Shown in pieces: positions 15,800 to 25,282 of a stretch of DNA of 64,000 bases. Both the position numbers and the translations under genes were made by a program. Numbering within the stretch: position 1 is the first letter of the stretch; each line of letters starts with the position of its first letter. This stretch comes from Rhodospirillum sp. (GTDB lineage: Bacteria > Pseudomonadota > Alphaproteobacteria > Dongiales > Dongiaceae). The stretch is from assembly GCA_013822765.1 (NCBI GenBank), contig PNKY01000001.1, positions 806,001 through 870,000 of the forward strand. The letters run 5' to 3'. The notes below the pieces were generated by a model, which was not told the origin of the DNA, searched no databases, and worked only from the letters and a program-made list of their open reading frames with translations.

Positions 15800-16609
15800 C
15801 TATTTGCTTGTTATGCGATGCTTTCCGATGAAGGCCAGGACAGCTTCGTTGAACGGCTTCGGGTGCTCCCACATATAGGCGTGCCCGCCCTTGGCGGTCG
15901 CGAACGCGGCGCCGGGGATGAGGCTGTGCAGCTCGCGCGACAGGTTCATCGGGATGAGGATGTCCTCGGCGCCGGCCAGCACCATGGTCGGCACCTTGAT
16001 GGCCTTGAGGCGCGACCGCGTGTCGTGAGTCTGGATCGAGTTCAGTTGCGACAGGTAGACCTCGACCGGCTGGTCGAGCGCCGCCATCGCCGCCTCGAAT
16101 TCCTTCAGGGTCGCTTCCTGGGTCAGGAAGAACTCCTGGGTGAAAGCCCACAGCGTGACATCGCGCATGACGGCCGGCACGCCCATCACCGGGGCCATGT
16201 CCTGCCACAGCTTGAACATGCGCGAGCAGAACGGGCCCGGCGCGGCGTAGGTGCAGCAGAGCGTGAGCGAGCGCAGGTCGCCCTGGTAGGCGAGGGCATA
16301 TTCCTGGCTAATCATGCCGCCCATCGACACGCCGACCAGATGGAAGTCGCGGAGCTTGAGATGGTCGACCAGGGCCTTGGCGTCGGCCGCCATCATGGCG
16401 GTGGTGTAGAGCCCTTTCGGCCGCGACGACTTGCCAATGCCGCGATTGTCGAAGCGGAGCACGCGATAGCCGGCGCCGAGCAGATCGTCCATCTGGCCGT
16501 ACCAGGTGGTGAGGTCGTCGGCGAGGCCGTTGATCAGCACGATGGTTTCCGGCCCATCGCCCTCGAGTTCGTAGTTCAGCTCGACATCCTTCAGCTTGAC
16601 CATCGGCAT
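15800..16609 (-). CDS. Alpha/beta hydrolase
   Basis: The 269-residue enzyme has the classic hydrolase fold: the oxyanion region LINGLADDLTTWYGQ, the nucleophile elbow GVSMGGM with serine near residue 97, an acid in LAGAEDILIP and the catalytic histidine in GGHAYMWEHP near the C-terminus. It resembles 3-oxoadipate enol-lactonase-like and carboxylesterase members. It is the last gene of the rpiR-liv operon, 24 bases after livH. Its job may therefore be to hydrolyse an amide or ester brought in by that transporter; the true substrate is unknown. Confidence 0.83.
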   Translation of the reverse strand: MPMVKLKDVELNYELEGDGPETIVLINGLADDLTTWYGQMDDLLGAGYRVLRFDNRGIGKSSRPKGLYTTAMMAADAKALVDHLKLRDFHLVGVSMGGMISQEYALAYQGDLRSLTLCCTYAAPGPFCSRMFKLWQDMAPVMGVPAVMRDVTLWAFTQEFFLTQEATLKEFEAAMAALDQPVEVYLSQLNSIQTHDTRSRLKAIKVPTMVLAGAEDILIPMNLSRELHSLIPGAAFATAKGGHAYMWEHPKPFNEAVLAFIGKHRITSK

Positions 16610-16633
16610 GGCTTTTCTCCCTCGCTCGAAAAT

Positions 16634-17524
16634 TCAGCGTACGGCTTCGCGCCGCGCGCCTACCAATCCCTGCGGTCGCGCGACGAGCACCAGGATGACG
16701 ATGCCCAGCGTCAGCGCGCCATGATAAGGCAGCATCGCATCCGGCAGATAGGATGCGAGATAGATCTCGATCGCGCCCAGCAGCAGGCCGCCGAGCACGG
16801 CGCCCTGCAGGCTGCCGAGGCCGCCCAGCGTGGTCGCGATGAAGGCCTTGAGCACCGGCACCAGGCCCATCAGCGGATCGACCGAGGAGCGCTGCGCCAT
16901 CCACAGGATGGCGGCGATGCCGGCCAGCAGTCCGGACAGCGCGAAGGCCGCGGCGATCACGCGGTTGGCGCGGATGCCCATGAGGCGCGTCACATCGAAA
17001 TCCTCCGCTGCCGCGCGCATGGCAAGGCCGATGGTGGTCCGCTTCAGGAACTGGTTGAGCGCGATGAGGACCACGACCGCGACCACCACTGAGATGATGC
17101 GGTTGACGCCGATGGCGATGCCCGCGACATCCAGCGTCGCGGTCAGCATCGCCGGCAGCGGCACGATCTGCGGCCGGGTGGAGATGAAAAGCTGGAAGGC
17201 GAGCTGAAGCAGGACCGCGACCGCGAAGCTGGTCAGCAGCATGGTCGCACCGCTGGCGCCGCGCACCGGCCGGAAGGCGATGCGCTCCAGCAGCACCGCG
17301 CTCGCCATCACGACCAGGATGGCGAGCGGCGCGGCCACCAGGAACGGCAAGCCATAGGCGGCGGCGGCGACCAGCACATAGCCGGTCAGGGTCATCAGCG
17401 CGCCATGAGCGAAGTTGATGAGGCCGAGGATCGAATAGACCACGGCAAGGCCGAGGGCGAGCAGGGCATAGATGCCGCCCAGGCTCAAGGCATTGCCGGT
17501 CTGTTCCAGGAAGTAGCCGGTCAT
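16634..17524 (-). CDS. Branched-chain amino acid-type ABC permease (LivH)
   Basis: This 296-residue membrane protein has about eight hydrophobic helices and the LivH-typical start GNALSLGGIYALLALGLAVV, followed by GLINFAHGALM. It forms the pore with the permease half of the LivMG fusion encoded upstream in this operon. Its ATG overlaps the stop of livF (ATGA at 17521-17524), showing tight coupling. Liv-type systems import branched-chain amino acids but also amides, urea and aromatic acids, so the substrate here is open. Confidence 0.9.
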   Translation of the reverse strand: MTGYFLEQTGNALSLGGIYALLALGLAVVYSILGLINFAHGALMTLTGYVLVAAAAYGLPFLVAAPLAILVVMASAVLLERIAFRPVRGASGATMLLTSFAVAVLLQLAFQLFISTRPQIVPLPAMLTATLDVAGIAIGVNRIISVVVAVVVLIALNQFLKRTTIGLAMRAAAEDFDVTRLMGIRANRVIAAAFALSGLLAGIAAILWMAQRSSVDPLMGLVPVLKAFIATTLGGLGSLQGAVLGGLLLGAIEIYLASYLPDAMLPYHGALTLGIVILVLVARPQGLVGARREAVR

Positions 17525-18246
17525 GCGGCATGCTCTCCGGCGATGCCGAGATAGGCGCGCGCCACCTGCTCCGAGGCGCGCAGCTCGGCGGCCGGGCCCG
17601 CCATGATGATGCGCCCATTCGCCATCACATAGGCGCGATCGGCGATGTCGAGGGCGGCGACCGCGTCCTGCTCCACCAGCAGGATGGTGAGGCCGCGCGC
17701 CTTCAGTCTCAGGATCAGGTCGAAGATGTCGTCGACGATCTGCGGCGCGAGGCCAAGCGACGGCTCGTCGAGCAACAGTAGCTTGGGCTCGGACATCAGG
17801 GCGCGGCCGATCGCCAGCTGCTGCTGCTGGCCGCCCGAGAGCGTGCCGGCAGCTTGGCCGGCGCGCTCCGCCAGGATCGGGAACAAGGTCTCCACTTCCT
17901 TGCGCAGGCGCAGGGTGGCGGCCGGATCGCCGCGCGTGGCGGCACCGAGCCGCAGGTTTTCCCCCACCGTCAGCGACGGGAATACCCGCCGGCCTTCGGG
18001 CACCATGGTGAGGCCGCTGCGCACGATCTCCTCGGTGTCGCGGCCGAGGATCGCCTGCCCGGCGAACCGGATCTCGCCCTTGCCCGGCGCCAGCCCGACG
18101 ATAGCCTTGAGCGTGGTGGACTTGCCCGCGCCGTTGGCACCGAGCAGGGCCACGATCTCGCCTTCGTTCACCTCCAGATCGAGACTGCGCACGGCCTGGA
18201 TGGCGCCGTAGCGCACATCCAGGCCGCTGAGCGAAAGCAATGCCAT
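17521..18246 (-). CDS. Liv-type ABC transporter ATP-binding protein (LivF)
   Basis: The 241-residue ATPase has Walker A (GANGAGKSTTLKAI, near residues 35-48), the signature LSGGQQQQLAIGRAL, Walker B (LLLLDEPSLGLAP) and the switch histidine replaced by glutamine in LVEQD, which is usual in LivF. It energises uptake together with the ATPase half of the LivMG fusion. The gene follows the binding-protein gene by one base and overlaps livH. Confidence 0.93.
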   Translation of the reverse strand: MALLSLSGLDVRYGAIQAVRSLDLEVNEGEIVALLGANGAGKSTTLKAIVGLAPGKGEIRFAGQAILGRDTEEIVRSGLTMVPEGRRVFPSLTVGENLRLGAATRGDPAATLRLRKEVETLFPILAERAGQAAGTLSGGQQQQLAIGRALMSEPKLLLLDEPSLGLAPQIVDDIFDLILRLKARGLTILLVEQDAVAALDIADRAYVMANGRIIMAGPAAELRASEQVARAYLGIAGEHAA

Positions 18247-18247
18247 G

Positions 18248-19420
18248 CTATTGCGCGGCGTTCATGTCGAGCTTCGGCTCGGGCACGATCGCGGCGTCGG
18301 GCGCGTTGGCGCTCACCAGCACGCGCTTGCCGCCTTCGATGCGCAGAACGTTGACCGGCCGCGTGGGCGTGCCGTTGCCGCCCGCGTAGCTGATGACCGC
18401 CGTCGCGCCCTGCACGTTCTCCAGGCTGGCCAGCGCCTCGCGCACCTTGGCCGGCTCGACGCTGTCGGCCTTGATCACCGCCGCTTCGATGATCTTGGCG
18501 AGGTCGTAACCCAGGGCATCCATGATCGATTCCGGCGCCTTGCCGAACTTGGCCTGGTACTTCTTCTGATAGGCCTCCATCGGGCTGCCCGGCGCGGCGA
18601 AGCCGGATGAGGTGAAGACGACGCCCTCGACCACCTCGCCCAGGGCGAAGGTGGTTGGCGAATCGATGCCGTCGCCACACACCACCGGGATCTTCACGCC
18701 CGCGCCGCGCAACTGACGGATGAAGGCGGGAAAGTCCGGCTCGAACGCCGAGGTGACGATGACGTCCGGCTGCGGGCTGAGCTGCTTGATCTTGGTGACT
18801 TCGGCGGAGAAGTCCGGCTGGCTGAGGGCATAGATGCTCTCGCCCACCACCGTGCCGCCCAGCTTCTTGAACGCTTCGGCGAAATAGAGCGGCATCTGGG
18901 TGTACTCGATGTCGGGCGAGCGCAGCAGGTAGGCGTTCTTGTAGCCCTGGCTCCAGGCATATTCTGCCTGGGCCGCGCCTTGCACGTTGTCGGTGACGGC
19001 ATTGGCGAAGATGAAGCCGTGGCCGGTCAACGGCAGGGTGGGCGAGGAGGAGCAGGTGGAGATCGCGGGCAACTGCGCCGTCACGATCAGCTCTGCGGTT
19101 GCGTGCACCATGCTGGAATCGCAGGCGACCAGCAGGAAGTTGACGCCCTGGTCGATCAGGTCCTGGGTCACGATCGCGTTCTGCGCGTTGTCGGAGCGGT
19201 TGTCGCGGGTCTCGACCTCGACCTTGTATTTGCCGGCGATGCCGCCGGCGGCGTTGATCTCGTCCATCGCGACGGCGAAGCCGTCCATCACCGGCGAATC
19301 GTACGGGGCGTTCCAGCCGGTCTTGGAGATCGGCGCACCGATCTTGAGAACATCGTCGGCCGCCGCGGCATGGCTGAGGCAGATCAAAGCGGCGAGCGAC
19401 GGCAGAATCAGTCTGGTCAT
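18248..19420 (-). CDS. Liv-type ABC transporter substrate-binding protein
   Basis: The 390-residue protein starts with a cleavable signal (MTRLILPSLAALICLSHAAA) and continues as a type I periplasmic binding protein: DDVLKIGAPISKTGW, VAMDEINAAGGIAGKYK and VETRDNRSDNAQNAIV. It would capture the substrate in the periplasm for the LivMG/LivF/LivH complex. Its start codon overlaps the stop of the livMG gene (ATGA at 19417-19420). Homologues bind amino acids, amides or aromatic acids; the ligand cannot be read from the sequence. Confidence 0.9.
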   Translation of the reverse strand: MTRLILPSLAALICLSHAAAADDVLKIGAPISKTGWNAPYDSPVMDGFAVAMDEINAAGGIAGKYKVEVETRDNRSDNAQNAIVTQDLIDQGVNFLLVACDSSMVHATAELIVTAQLPAISTCSSSPTLPLTGHGFIFANAVTDNVQGAAQAEYAWSQGYKNAYLLRSPDIEYTQMPLYFAEAFKKLGGTVVGESIYALSQPDFSAEVTKIKQLSPQPDVIVTSAFEPDFPAFIRQLRGAGVKIPVVCGDGIDSPTTFALGEVVEGVVFTSSGFAAPGSPMEAYQKKYQAKFGKAPESIMDALGYDLAKIIEAAVIKADSVEPAKVREALASLENVQGATAVISYAGGNGTPTRPVNVLRIEGGKRVLVSANAPDAAIVPEPKLDMNAAQ

Positions 19421-21255
19421 GGCGTTGCTCCTTGCATCTGAAGGGATGTGGCAGTCGGTACGCGCGCGGCACGCTTGCGGCCGATGTAGGCCTCGATGAC
19501 CGCCGGATCGCGCTGAATCTCGGCCGGCTTTCCTTGTGCGATCACCTGGCCGCGGTTCAACACCACGATGCGATCGCAGAGACGCATGATGAGGGACATG
19601 TCGTGATCGATGACGAGCAGCGCGATCCCGGTGCGGCGCCGCAGCTCCGCCAGCTCGGCCAGCAGCTGGTTGGATTCGGTCGGGTTCATGCCGGCGGCCG
19701 GCTCGTCGAGCAGCAGGTAGCGCGGGCGCAGCGCCAAAGCGCGCGCGATCTCCAGCCGCCGCTGCGCGCCGTAATCCAGCTCGCCCGCCAGCCGGCCGGC
19801 GGAGCCTTCCAGGCCGAACTCGGCCAGCAGCTGGCACGCCAAGGCGCGCGCGGATTCGGCCGAGCCATCCGCGCGCGTGGTCGCCGCGATCTCGACATTC
19901 TCCAGCACGCTCAGATGGCCGAACAGGCGGATGTTCTGGAAGGTGCGGCCGACGCCGGCTTGCGCGACCTTGTGCGCCGGCCACCGGGTCGCATCGGCGC
20001 CATCGATCAAGATGCGCCCAGCGTTCGGCGAGAGCACGCCGGAGACGAGATTGAGCAGGGTGGTCTTGCCCGATCCGTTGGGGCCGATCAGGCCCACGAT
20101 CTCCCCCGGGCGCACCGTCACGCTCACGTTCTCCAGCGCGCGCAGGCCGGAGAAATCCTTGGTCGCAGCCTCGATGGTCAGCTCGCCCGCGGCGGCGACC
20201 GAAAGGTCACTGCCGGCGTGCGGAACGGCCGGCGCGGGGCGCAGCCAACGCTCGCCGATCTCGCGCGCGAACAGGCCGGCGGGCCGGCGATACATGACCA
20301 GGAGGATCATGAGGCAGAGGCCGGCCTGCGTCATCCCGAACATCTCCGGCGTCTGCCACCCGAACAGATCGACCCCGCCCTCGACCCGGCGCAGGATCTC
20401 GACCGTCAGCGTCACCAGCACGGCGCCGCACAAGGCGCCGGAGACCGTCGTCATGCCGCCGACGATCAGCATGGTGAGCAGGGTCAGGGTGTCGTCGAAA
20501 TAGAACTTGGAGGGCGAGAAGGCGCCGAGGAAGTGCGCCAGCAGCGCGCCCGCGGCGGCGCAGATCATGGCGCTGATGGTCCAGGCGCCGATCCGCATCT
20601 TCACCACGTCGATGCCGATGGCGCGCGCCGCCAGTTCATCCTCGCGGCTGGCGCGCAGCTGCGCGCCGCGCCGCGAATCGCGATACCAGCGCGCCAGCAG
20701 GATGATGGGTACGGCGATCGCGAGCGCGACCCAGATGTCGGTCTTCTTGGCGACGCCGAGGAACGCGTTGCTGCCGCGGGTGAAATCGCTGGCGCCGATG
20801 ATGATGCCATGGACGATAAGCAGCAGGCCGAGCGTGGCGATGACGGCGGCGGCGCCCCCCATGCGGACAATGGGCGCGCCGATCAAGGCGCCGAAGATAC
20901 CGACGCTGATCACCGTCGCCAGCAGTGCCGCCGGCAGACCCCACTCGATGCCTGCCAGCATCGCCGGCAGGTGCGGCAGGGCGCTGGCCTTGGTCGCGAG
21001 CGGCAGGGTCAGGATGCCGGAGACGTAGGCGCCGAGCCCGATGAAGGCGACGTGGCCGAAGCTCAGGATGCCGGAATTGCCGGAGAAGATGCCGAGACCG
21101 ATGACCGCGATCAGGTTGATGAGGAACAAGGTATAGGTGCGCTGCAGGGCCGCGCCGGTCAGGAACTCGAACAGCAGAGCCAGCGCGATCAGCGGCAGGC
21201 ACAGGATGAGGCCGCCGACCAGCGAGACGCCGGTGCGCTGGGCGGACGGCATCAC
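19417..21255 (-). CDS. Fused Liv permease and ATPase (LivM-LivG)
   Basis: This single 612-residue chain joins two functions normally encoded separately. Residues about 1-330 are a LivM-type permease with roughly ten membrane segments (for example GIFSGNSGILSFGHVAFIGL). Residues about 350-612 are a LivG-type ATPase with Walker A GLIGPNGSGKTTLLNLVSG, the signature ELDYGAQRRLEIARAL, Walker B YLLLDEPAAGMNP and LVIDHDMSLIM. Such fusions occur in several proteobacteria. The gene overlaps both the upstream rpiR (ATGA at 21252-21255) and downstream binding-protein gene, so stoichiometry is tightly controlled. Confidence 0.92.
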   Translation of the reverse strand: MMPSAQRTGVSLVGGLILCLPLIALALLFEFLTGAALQRTYTLFLINLIAVIGLGIFSGNSGILSFGHVAFIGLGAYVSGILTLPLATKASALPHLPAMLAGIEWGLPAALLATVISVGIFGALIGAPIVRMGGAAAVIATLGLLLIVHGIIIGASDFTRGSNAFLGVAKKTDIWVALAIAVPIILLARWYRDSRRGAQLRASREDELAARAIGIDVVKMRIGAWTISAMICAAAGALLAHFLGAFSPSKFYFDDTLTLLTMLIVGGMTTVSGALCGAVLVTLTVEILRRVEGGVDLFGWQTPEMFGMTQAGLCLMILLVMYRRPAGLFAREIGERWLRPAPAVPHAGSDLSVAAAGELTIEAATKDFSGLRALENVSVTVRPGEIVGLIGPNGSGKTTLLNLVSGVLSPNAGRILIDGADATRWPAHKVAQAGVGRTFQNIRLFGHLSVLENVEIAATTRADGSAESARALACQLLAEFGLEGSAGRLAGELDYGAQRRLEIARALALRPRYLLLDEPAAGMNPTESNQLLAELAELRRRTGIALLVIDHDMSLIMRLCDRIVVLNRGQVIAQGKPAEIQRDPAVIEAYIGRKRAARVPTATSLQMQGATP

Positions 21256-22160
21256 AGATCCTCCGCGAACTGGTCGAAGGTCTTCTGCGCCTGCAGCACC
21301 TTGTCGATGCGCTTCGGCACCGCCTTGCCGAGCTGGCGGATCACGTCATTGACCAGGAGGTTGAGCAGGGCGCTGATGGCCGCGGTCGAATGCCAGTAGA
21401 GGCCGGTGCTGGTCGGCAGGTTGAACACCCGGTCGGTGACCTTGTGCGCCCATAGACAATAGTCGTCGGCGACGATGTGGACCTCGTGCCCGCGCCGCTT
21501 GGCCAATTCCGCCACGCGCTGGGTCGCCTTGTCGTAACGATAGAAGTCGATCAGCAGAAACGCGACCCGCGGCGCATCGTCGAACAGGACGTCGGCATAG
21601 TGGCCGTTCTGCCCGTCGGCCAGGTGCACGCCGGGCCGGATGTATTCGAGCCGGCTGACGAACTCGAGCGCGAGGCCGCGCGCCATGTGCAGGCCGCTGA
21701 CGAACACGCGCTGGGCATTGGCAAAGGAATCAACCGAGTCCGCCCATAGCGGCGTGGTGGTCATCTCGTAGGCCTGGCGGATCGCGGCGAGCTCCGCCTC
21801 CAGGCTGTCCTGCAGGCTGAAATGCTCCTTGTCGCGCCGCGTGAAGGCCTGGTAGCGGCGGTCGATCGACCACGTGCTGGCGCCGTCCGGGCCGTAGAGG
21901 CCAGCTTTCAACTGGTGGCGCACGTCGCTCAGGCCATCGAAGCCAAGCTTGCGCAGGAAGCGCCCGACCGTCATGGGGCTGATGCCGACATTGCCGGCGA
22001 TGGTGGCGGCGGTCTCGAGGACGAGGCAATCGGGCCGCGACTGCAGATAGCCGGCCAGCTTTTTCTCGGTCCTGGTCAGCCGGTCATAGCCCTCGCGCAG
22101 CGGCTGCAGGACTTTCGTCTCCAGCACCTCGCGCTGCCCGGACTTCAGGCCACCCTTCAT
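21252..22160 (-). CDS. MurR/RpiR family transcriptional regulator
   Basis: The 302-residue regulator has an N-terminal helix-turn-helix (LTRTEKKLAGYLQSRPD to GISPMTVGRFLRKLGFDG, about residues 27-75) and a C-terminal SIS sugar-isomerase-like domain (about 120-270) that binds a phosphosugar or similar ligand. It heads the liv operon and overlaps livMG. The nested dyads that cover its own start codon (22159-22225) suggest autoregulation. In similar loci RpiR proteins control transport and hydrolysis of the adjacent cargo. Confidence 0.87.
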   Translation of the reverse strand: MKGGLKSGQREVLETKVLQPLREGYDRLTRTEKKLAGYLQSRPDCLVLETAATIAGNVGISPMTVGRFLRKLGFDGLSDVRHQLKAGLYGPDGASTWSIDRRYQAFTRRDKEHFSLQDSLEAELAAIRQAYEMTTTPLWADSVDSFANAQRVFVSGLHMARGLALEFVSRLEYIRPGVHLADGQNGHYADVLFDDAPRVAFLLIDFYRYDKATQRVAELAKRRGHEVHIVADDYCLWAHKVTDRVFNLPTSTGLYWHSTAAISALLNLLVNDVIRQLGKAVPKRIDKVLQAQKTFDQFAEDL

Positions 22161-22225
22161 GTTACCGCCCTGTCGCGTCTGTTAGTTTTCTATAGGAAAC
22201 AGACTTTATGGTATCACGGTAACAT
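22159..22225. promoter_or_regulatory. Nested operator dyads upstream of rpiR
   Basis: The outer repeats ATGTTACCG (22159-22167) and CGGTAACAT (22217-22225) are perfect reverse complements, and the inner GTCTGTT (22177-22183) pairs with AACAGAC (22198-22204) around an AT-rich centre. The left outer arm overlaps the rpiR start codon. Two concentric dyads spaced over six helical turns suit a tetrameric regulator that loops DNA. Confidence 0.6.
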
Positions 22226-22569
22226 TCCTGCCTGCGAACGGCAATGGTGGCGGGACCCTCGGCAGGTCGAGCCAAGGACCGAGGGGCGGCCTAGTCACCT
22301 CGACCTTCCCCGCGATTCGCCGGCTCGTGTGCGGGCCAAGACCGCGATCTTCTCGCGGTCATTCGGTGCGCAGCGCGCGTAAACATGTTTTGCGCAGAGC
22401 GAGCGAAAATTTTTCGCGCGACAAATGTGCGCCGGCGCAAACTGCCCTTGCGCAGTTGGAGTTGGCCGCCCACCTGAATCATGACCGGCGCGGCTTCTCC
22501 TGACCGTCAAACCGCTACGGCTGATTCCATACCATCCATTTCTACGTTCTTCGTTTCAGGGAGAAGTCG
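22226..22569. other. Intergenic region between rpiR and the molybdoenzyme genes
   Basis: This stretch holds no convincing gene. It has a hairpin GACCGCGA/TCGCGGTC near 22338-22358 and an AT-richer segment with AAAATTTTTCGCG near 22405-22420. A small dyad, AACTGC/GCAGTT, lies near 22440-22457. The promoter for the oxidoreductase operon must lie here, and AGGGAGAAG just before 22570 is the ribosome site. Confidence 0.5.
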
Positions 22570-23022
22570 ATGAAACTCGACATCAACGGGCAAGTCCGTG
22601 AGGTCGACGCCGATCCGGACATGCCGCTTTTGTGGGCGATCCGCGACGTCGTCGGTTTGACGGGCACCAAGTTCGGCTGCGGCATGGCGCAATGCGGCGC
22701 CTGCACGGTGCACCAGGACGGCGTTGCGATCCGCTCCTGCATCACGCCGATCTCGGACGTGGAAGGCACCAAGATCACTACCATCGAAGGGGTGAACGGC
22801 AAGGTAGCGGAGGCGGTGCAGGCCGCCTGGACCCAGCTCGACGTGCCGCAATGCGGCTACTGCCAGTCGGGCCAGGTGATGGCGGCGACTGCGCTGCTGA
22901 CGGACAACCCGAAGCCGACCGACGCGGACATCGATGCGGCGATGAGCGGCAATCTCTGCCGCTGCGCCACCTATCACCGGATCCGCGCCGGCATCCACGA
23001 AGCCGCCAAGATGCTGGGATGA
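22570..23022 (+). CDS. (2Fe-2S) subunit of isoquinoline 1-oxidoreductase-like molybdoenzyme
   Basis: The 150-residue protein carries both iron-sulfur clusters of xanthine-oxidase-family enzymes. The plant-type cluster is in GTKFGCGMAQCGACTVHQDG (about residues 34-53) and the second is in CGYCQSGQVMAA and GNLCRCATYHRI (about 96-140). It passes electrons from the molybdenum subunit encoded next to an acceptor, here probably the cytochrome c encoded third. It has no signal peptide and is likely exported by riding with the Tat-exported large subunit. Confidence 0.93.
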   Translation: MKLDINGQVREVDADPDMPLLWAIRDVVGLTGTKFGCGMAQCGACTVHQDGVAIRSCITPISDVEGTKITTIEGVNGKVAEAVQAAWTQLDVPQCGYCQSGQVMAATALLTDNPKPTDADIDAAMSGNLCRCATYHRIRAGIHEAAKMLG

Positions 23023-23031
23023 GGTGACATC

Positions 23032-25215
23032 ATGCTGCCGCTCAAACTGAAACCCGAAATCTTCCGTCCCACCCGCCGCGCGTTCCTGCTCGGCGCGGCG
23101 GTTGCCGGCACCGGCCTCTCCGTCTCGTTCCGCGTGCCAGGTGCGCGCGCCGAGGTGGCGGCCGAGCCCAATCCCTTCAACGCCTATGTCACGATCTCGC
23201 CCGACAACAAGGTGACGATCCTCTCGGCCCACATGGACATGGGCCAAGGCGCCTATCACGGCATCGCTACCCTGGTGGCGGAAGAGCTGGAGGCCGACCG
23301 CGACCAGCTGGTGGTGGTCGGCGCCGCCGGCAACCCGAAACTCTACGGCAACCTCGCCTGGGGTGGCGTGGCGCAAGGCACCGGCGGATCGTCGGCGATG
23401 TTCTCGTCGTTCGACCGCTACCGCAAGGCCGGCGCGCTCGCCCGCACCATGCTGGTCAATGCCGCCGCCAAGCAGTGGAACGTTCCGGCCGGCGAGATCA
23501 AAGTCGCGAAGGGCGTGCTCTCGCATGCCTCCGGCAAGCAGGTGACCTTCGGCGAGCTTGCCGACGCCGCCGCCAAGGAGCAGGTGCCGACCGAAGTTGC
23601 GCTGAAGCCGCGCGACCAGTGGAAGGTGATCGGCTCGGAGGATTTCCGCCGCATCGATTCGCGCGAGAAATCGACCGGCCAGCAACCCTACACCATCGAC
23701 CTGAAGCTGCCCGGCATGCTGACGGCGATGGTCGCCCACCCGCCGTTGTTCGGCGCCACGGTCAAGAGCTTCGACCCGGCGCCGGCCAAAGCGGTGAAGG
23801 GCGTGGTCGACGTAGTACAGATCTCGCGCGGCGTCGCGGTGGTGGCGGAGAACACCTGGGCCGCCATGAAGGGCCGCGAGGCCTTGACGGTCGAATGGGA
23901 CGACAGCGCCGCGGAAAAGCGCGGCTCGGCCGAGCTGTTCGCCGAATACCTGAAGCAGGCGGACCAGCCGGGCGAGGCGGTGGCCGCCACGCGCGGCGAC
24001 GTCGACGGCGCGATGGCGAAGGCGACCAAGACCATCGAAGCGACCTACCAGTTCCCGTATCTGGCGCACGCCGCGCTGGAGCCGATGGATGCGGTCGCGC
24101 ACAAGAACGGCGACGTGCTGGAAATCTGGGGCGGGCACCAGATGCCCGATCTCTACCAGGCGGTGGCGTCGCAGATCGCCGGCGTTACGCCGGAGAATGT
24201 CACGCTGCATGTGATGAAGACCGGCGGCGGCTTTGGCCGGCGCGCGGTGACCGATGCCGATATCATCGTCGAAGCGGTCGAGACCGCCAAGGCGATCGGG
24301 TGGAAGGCGCCGGTGAAGGTGCTGTGGACGCGCGAGGACGACATGCGCGGCGGCCGCTACCGCCCGCTGTTCGTGCACAAGGTGAAGGTCGGCCTCGACG
24401 ACGCCGGCAACATCCTGGCCTGGCAGCATCGCCAGGTCGGCCAGTCACTGCTGATCGGCACGCCGTTCGAGGCGATGGCGGTGAAGGACGGCGTCGATGG
24501 CACCTCGGTCGAGGGCGTCTCCGACACCAAGTATGCGCTGGAGAATTTCCGCTCCGAGGTCGTCAACGCCAAGGTCGGCGTGCCGGTGCTGTGGTGGCGC
24601 TCGGTCGGGCACACCCACACCGCCTACGTGATGGAGACGATGATCGACGACATCGCGCGGCAGACCGGCAAGGACCCGGTCGAGCTGCGTCGCGCGCTGC
24701 TCAAGGATCATCCGCGCCACCTGGCGACGCTCAACCTCGCGGCGGAAAAGGCCGAGTGGGGCAAGGACATGCCGCAAGGCACCTTCCGCGGCGTCGCCCT
24801 GCACGAATCCTTCGGCACCGTGGTGGCCGAGATCGCCGACATCAAGATGGACGACAAGGGCGGCTTCAAGGTCGAGCGCGTGGTGTGCGCGGTCGATTGC
24901 GGCACCGCCATCAACCCGGACCAGGTGCGCGCGCAGATGGAAGGCGGCATCGGCTTTGGCCTCGGCTCGGTCCTGCACGAGGAGCTGACGCTGACCAAGG
25001 GCGCGGTGGATCAGACCAACTACGACGCCTATCTGCCGTTGCGGATCGAGGAGATGCCGACGGTCGAGACCTACATCGTGCCGTCGGAAGCCGTGCCCAG
25101 CGGCGTCGGCGAACCCGGCGTGCCGCCGATCGGCCCGGCGGTGGCGAACGCGCTGGCCGCCGCGACCGGCAAGCGCGTCCGCATCCTGCCCTTTGCCAAG
25201 GGCGTGGCGGCCTAG
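23032..25215 (+). CDS. Molybdopterin-binding subunit, isoquinoline 1-oxidoreductase/aldehyde dehydrogenase-like
   Basis: The 727-residue catalytic subunit begins with a Tat signal ([17 protein letters not shown]), so it acts in the periplasm. Family motifs include [16 protein letters not shown], the molybdopterin segment [21 protein letters not shown] and, near the C-terminus, [18 protein letters not shown] with the active-site glutamate. Such enzymes hydroxylate N-heterocycles or oxidise aldehydes. The gene starts 9 bases after the iron-sulfur subunit and is followed by a cytochrome c. The substrate is unknown; loss of an N-heterocycle such as a pyridine derivative is possible given the B6 genes in the window, but that is speculation. 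Confidence 0.9.
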   Translation: MLPLKLKPEIFRPTRRAFLLGAAVAGTGLSVSFRVPGARAEVAAEPNPFNAYVTISPDNKVTILSAHMDMGQGAYHGIATLVAEELEADRDQLVVVGAAGNPKLYGNLAWGGVAQGTGGSSAMFSSFDRYRKAGALARTMLVNAAAKQWNVPAGEIKVAKGVLSHASGKQVTFGELADAAAKEQVPTEVALKPRDQWKVIGSEDFRRIDSREKSTGQQPYTIDLKLPGMLTAMVAHPPLFGATVKSFDPAPAKAVKGVVDVVQISRGVAVVAENTWAAMKGREALTVEWDDSAAEKRGSAELFAEYLKQADQPGEAVAATRGDVDGAMAKATKTIEATYQFPYLAHAALEPMDAVAHKNGDVLEIWGGHQMPDLYQAVASQIAGVTPENVTLHVMKTGGGFGRRAVTDADIIVEAVETAKAIGWKAPVKVLWTREDDMRGGRYRPLFVHKVKVGLDDAGNILAWQHRQVGQSLLIGTPFEAMAVKDGVDGTSVEGVSDTKYALENFRSEVVNAKVGVPVLWWRSVGHTHTAYVMETMIDDIARQTGKDPVELRRALLKDHPRHLATLNLAAEKAEWGKDMPQGTFRGVALHESFGTVVAEIADIKMDDKGGFKVERVVCAVDCGTAINPDQVRAQMEGGIGFGLGSVLHEELTLTKGAVDQTNYDAYLPLRIEEMPTVETYIVPSEAVPSGVGEPGVPPIGPAVANALAAATGKRVRILPFAKGVAA

Positions 25216-25227
25216 CTATGTTTGGAA

Positions 25228-25251
25228 CCCGGCGCCTCATGGGGCGCCGGG
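25228..25251. other. Hairpin between the molybdoenzyme and cytochrome genes
   Basis: CCCGGCGCC (25228-25236) pairs perfectly with GGCGCCGGG (25243-25251) around a six-base loop. It has no T-run, so it is more likely a processing or stability element that sets the cytochrome level than a full terminator. Confidence 0.6.
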
Positions 25252-25282
25252 CAGCCCAACTCCAACCCAAGAGGTCAAAGTG

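Noticed and set aside
19432..21399. A 655-residue plus-strand open frame opposite livMG
   Set aside because: Low-complexity Asp/Glu/Gln/Arg/His composition and exact overlap with a well-defined ABC fusion gene.
22507..24429. A 640-residue minus-strand open frame opposite the molybdoenzyme genes
   Set aside because: Antisense shadow of two genes whose iron-sulfur and molybdopterin motifs are clear.
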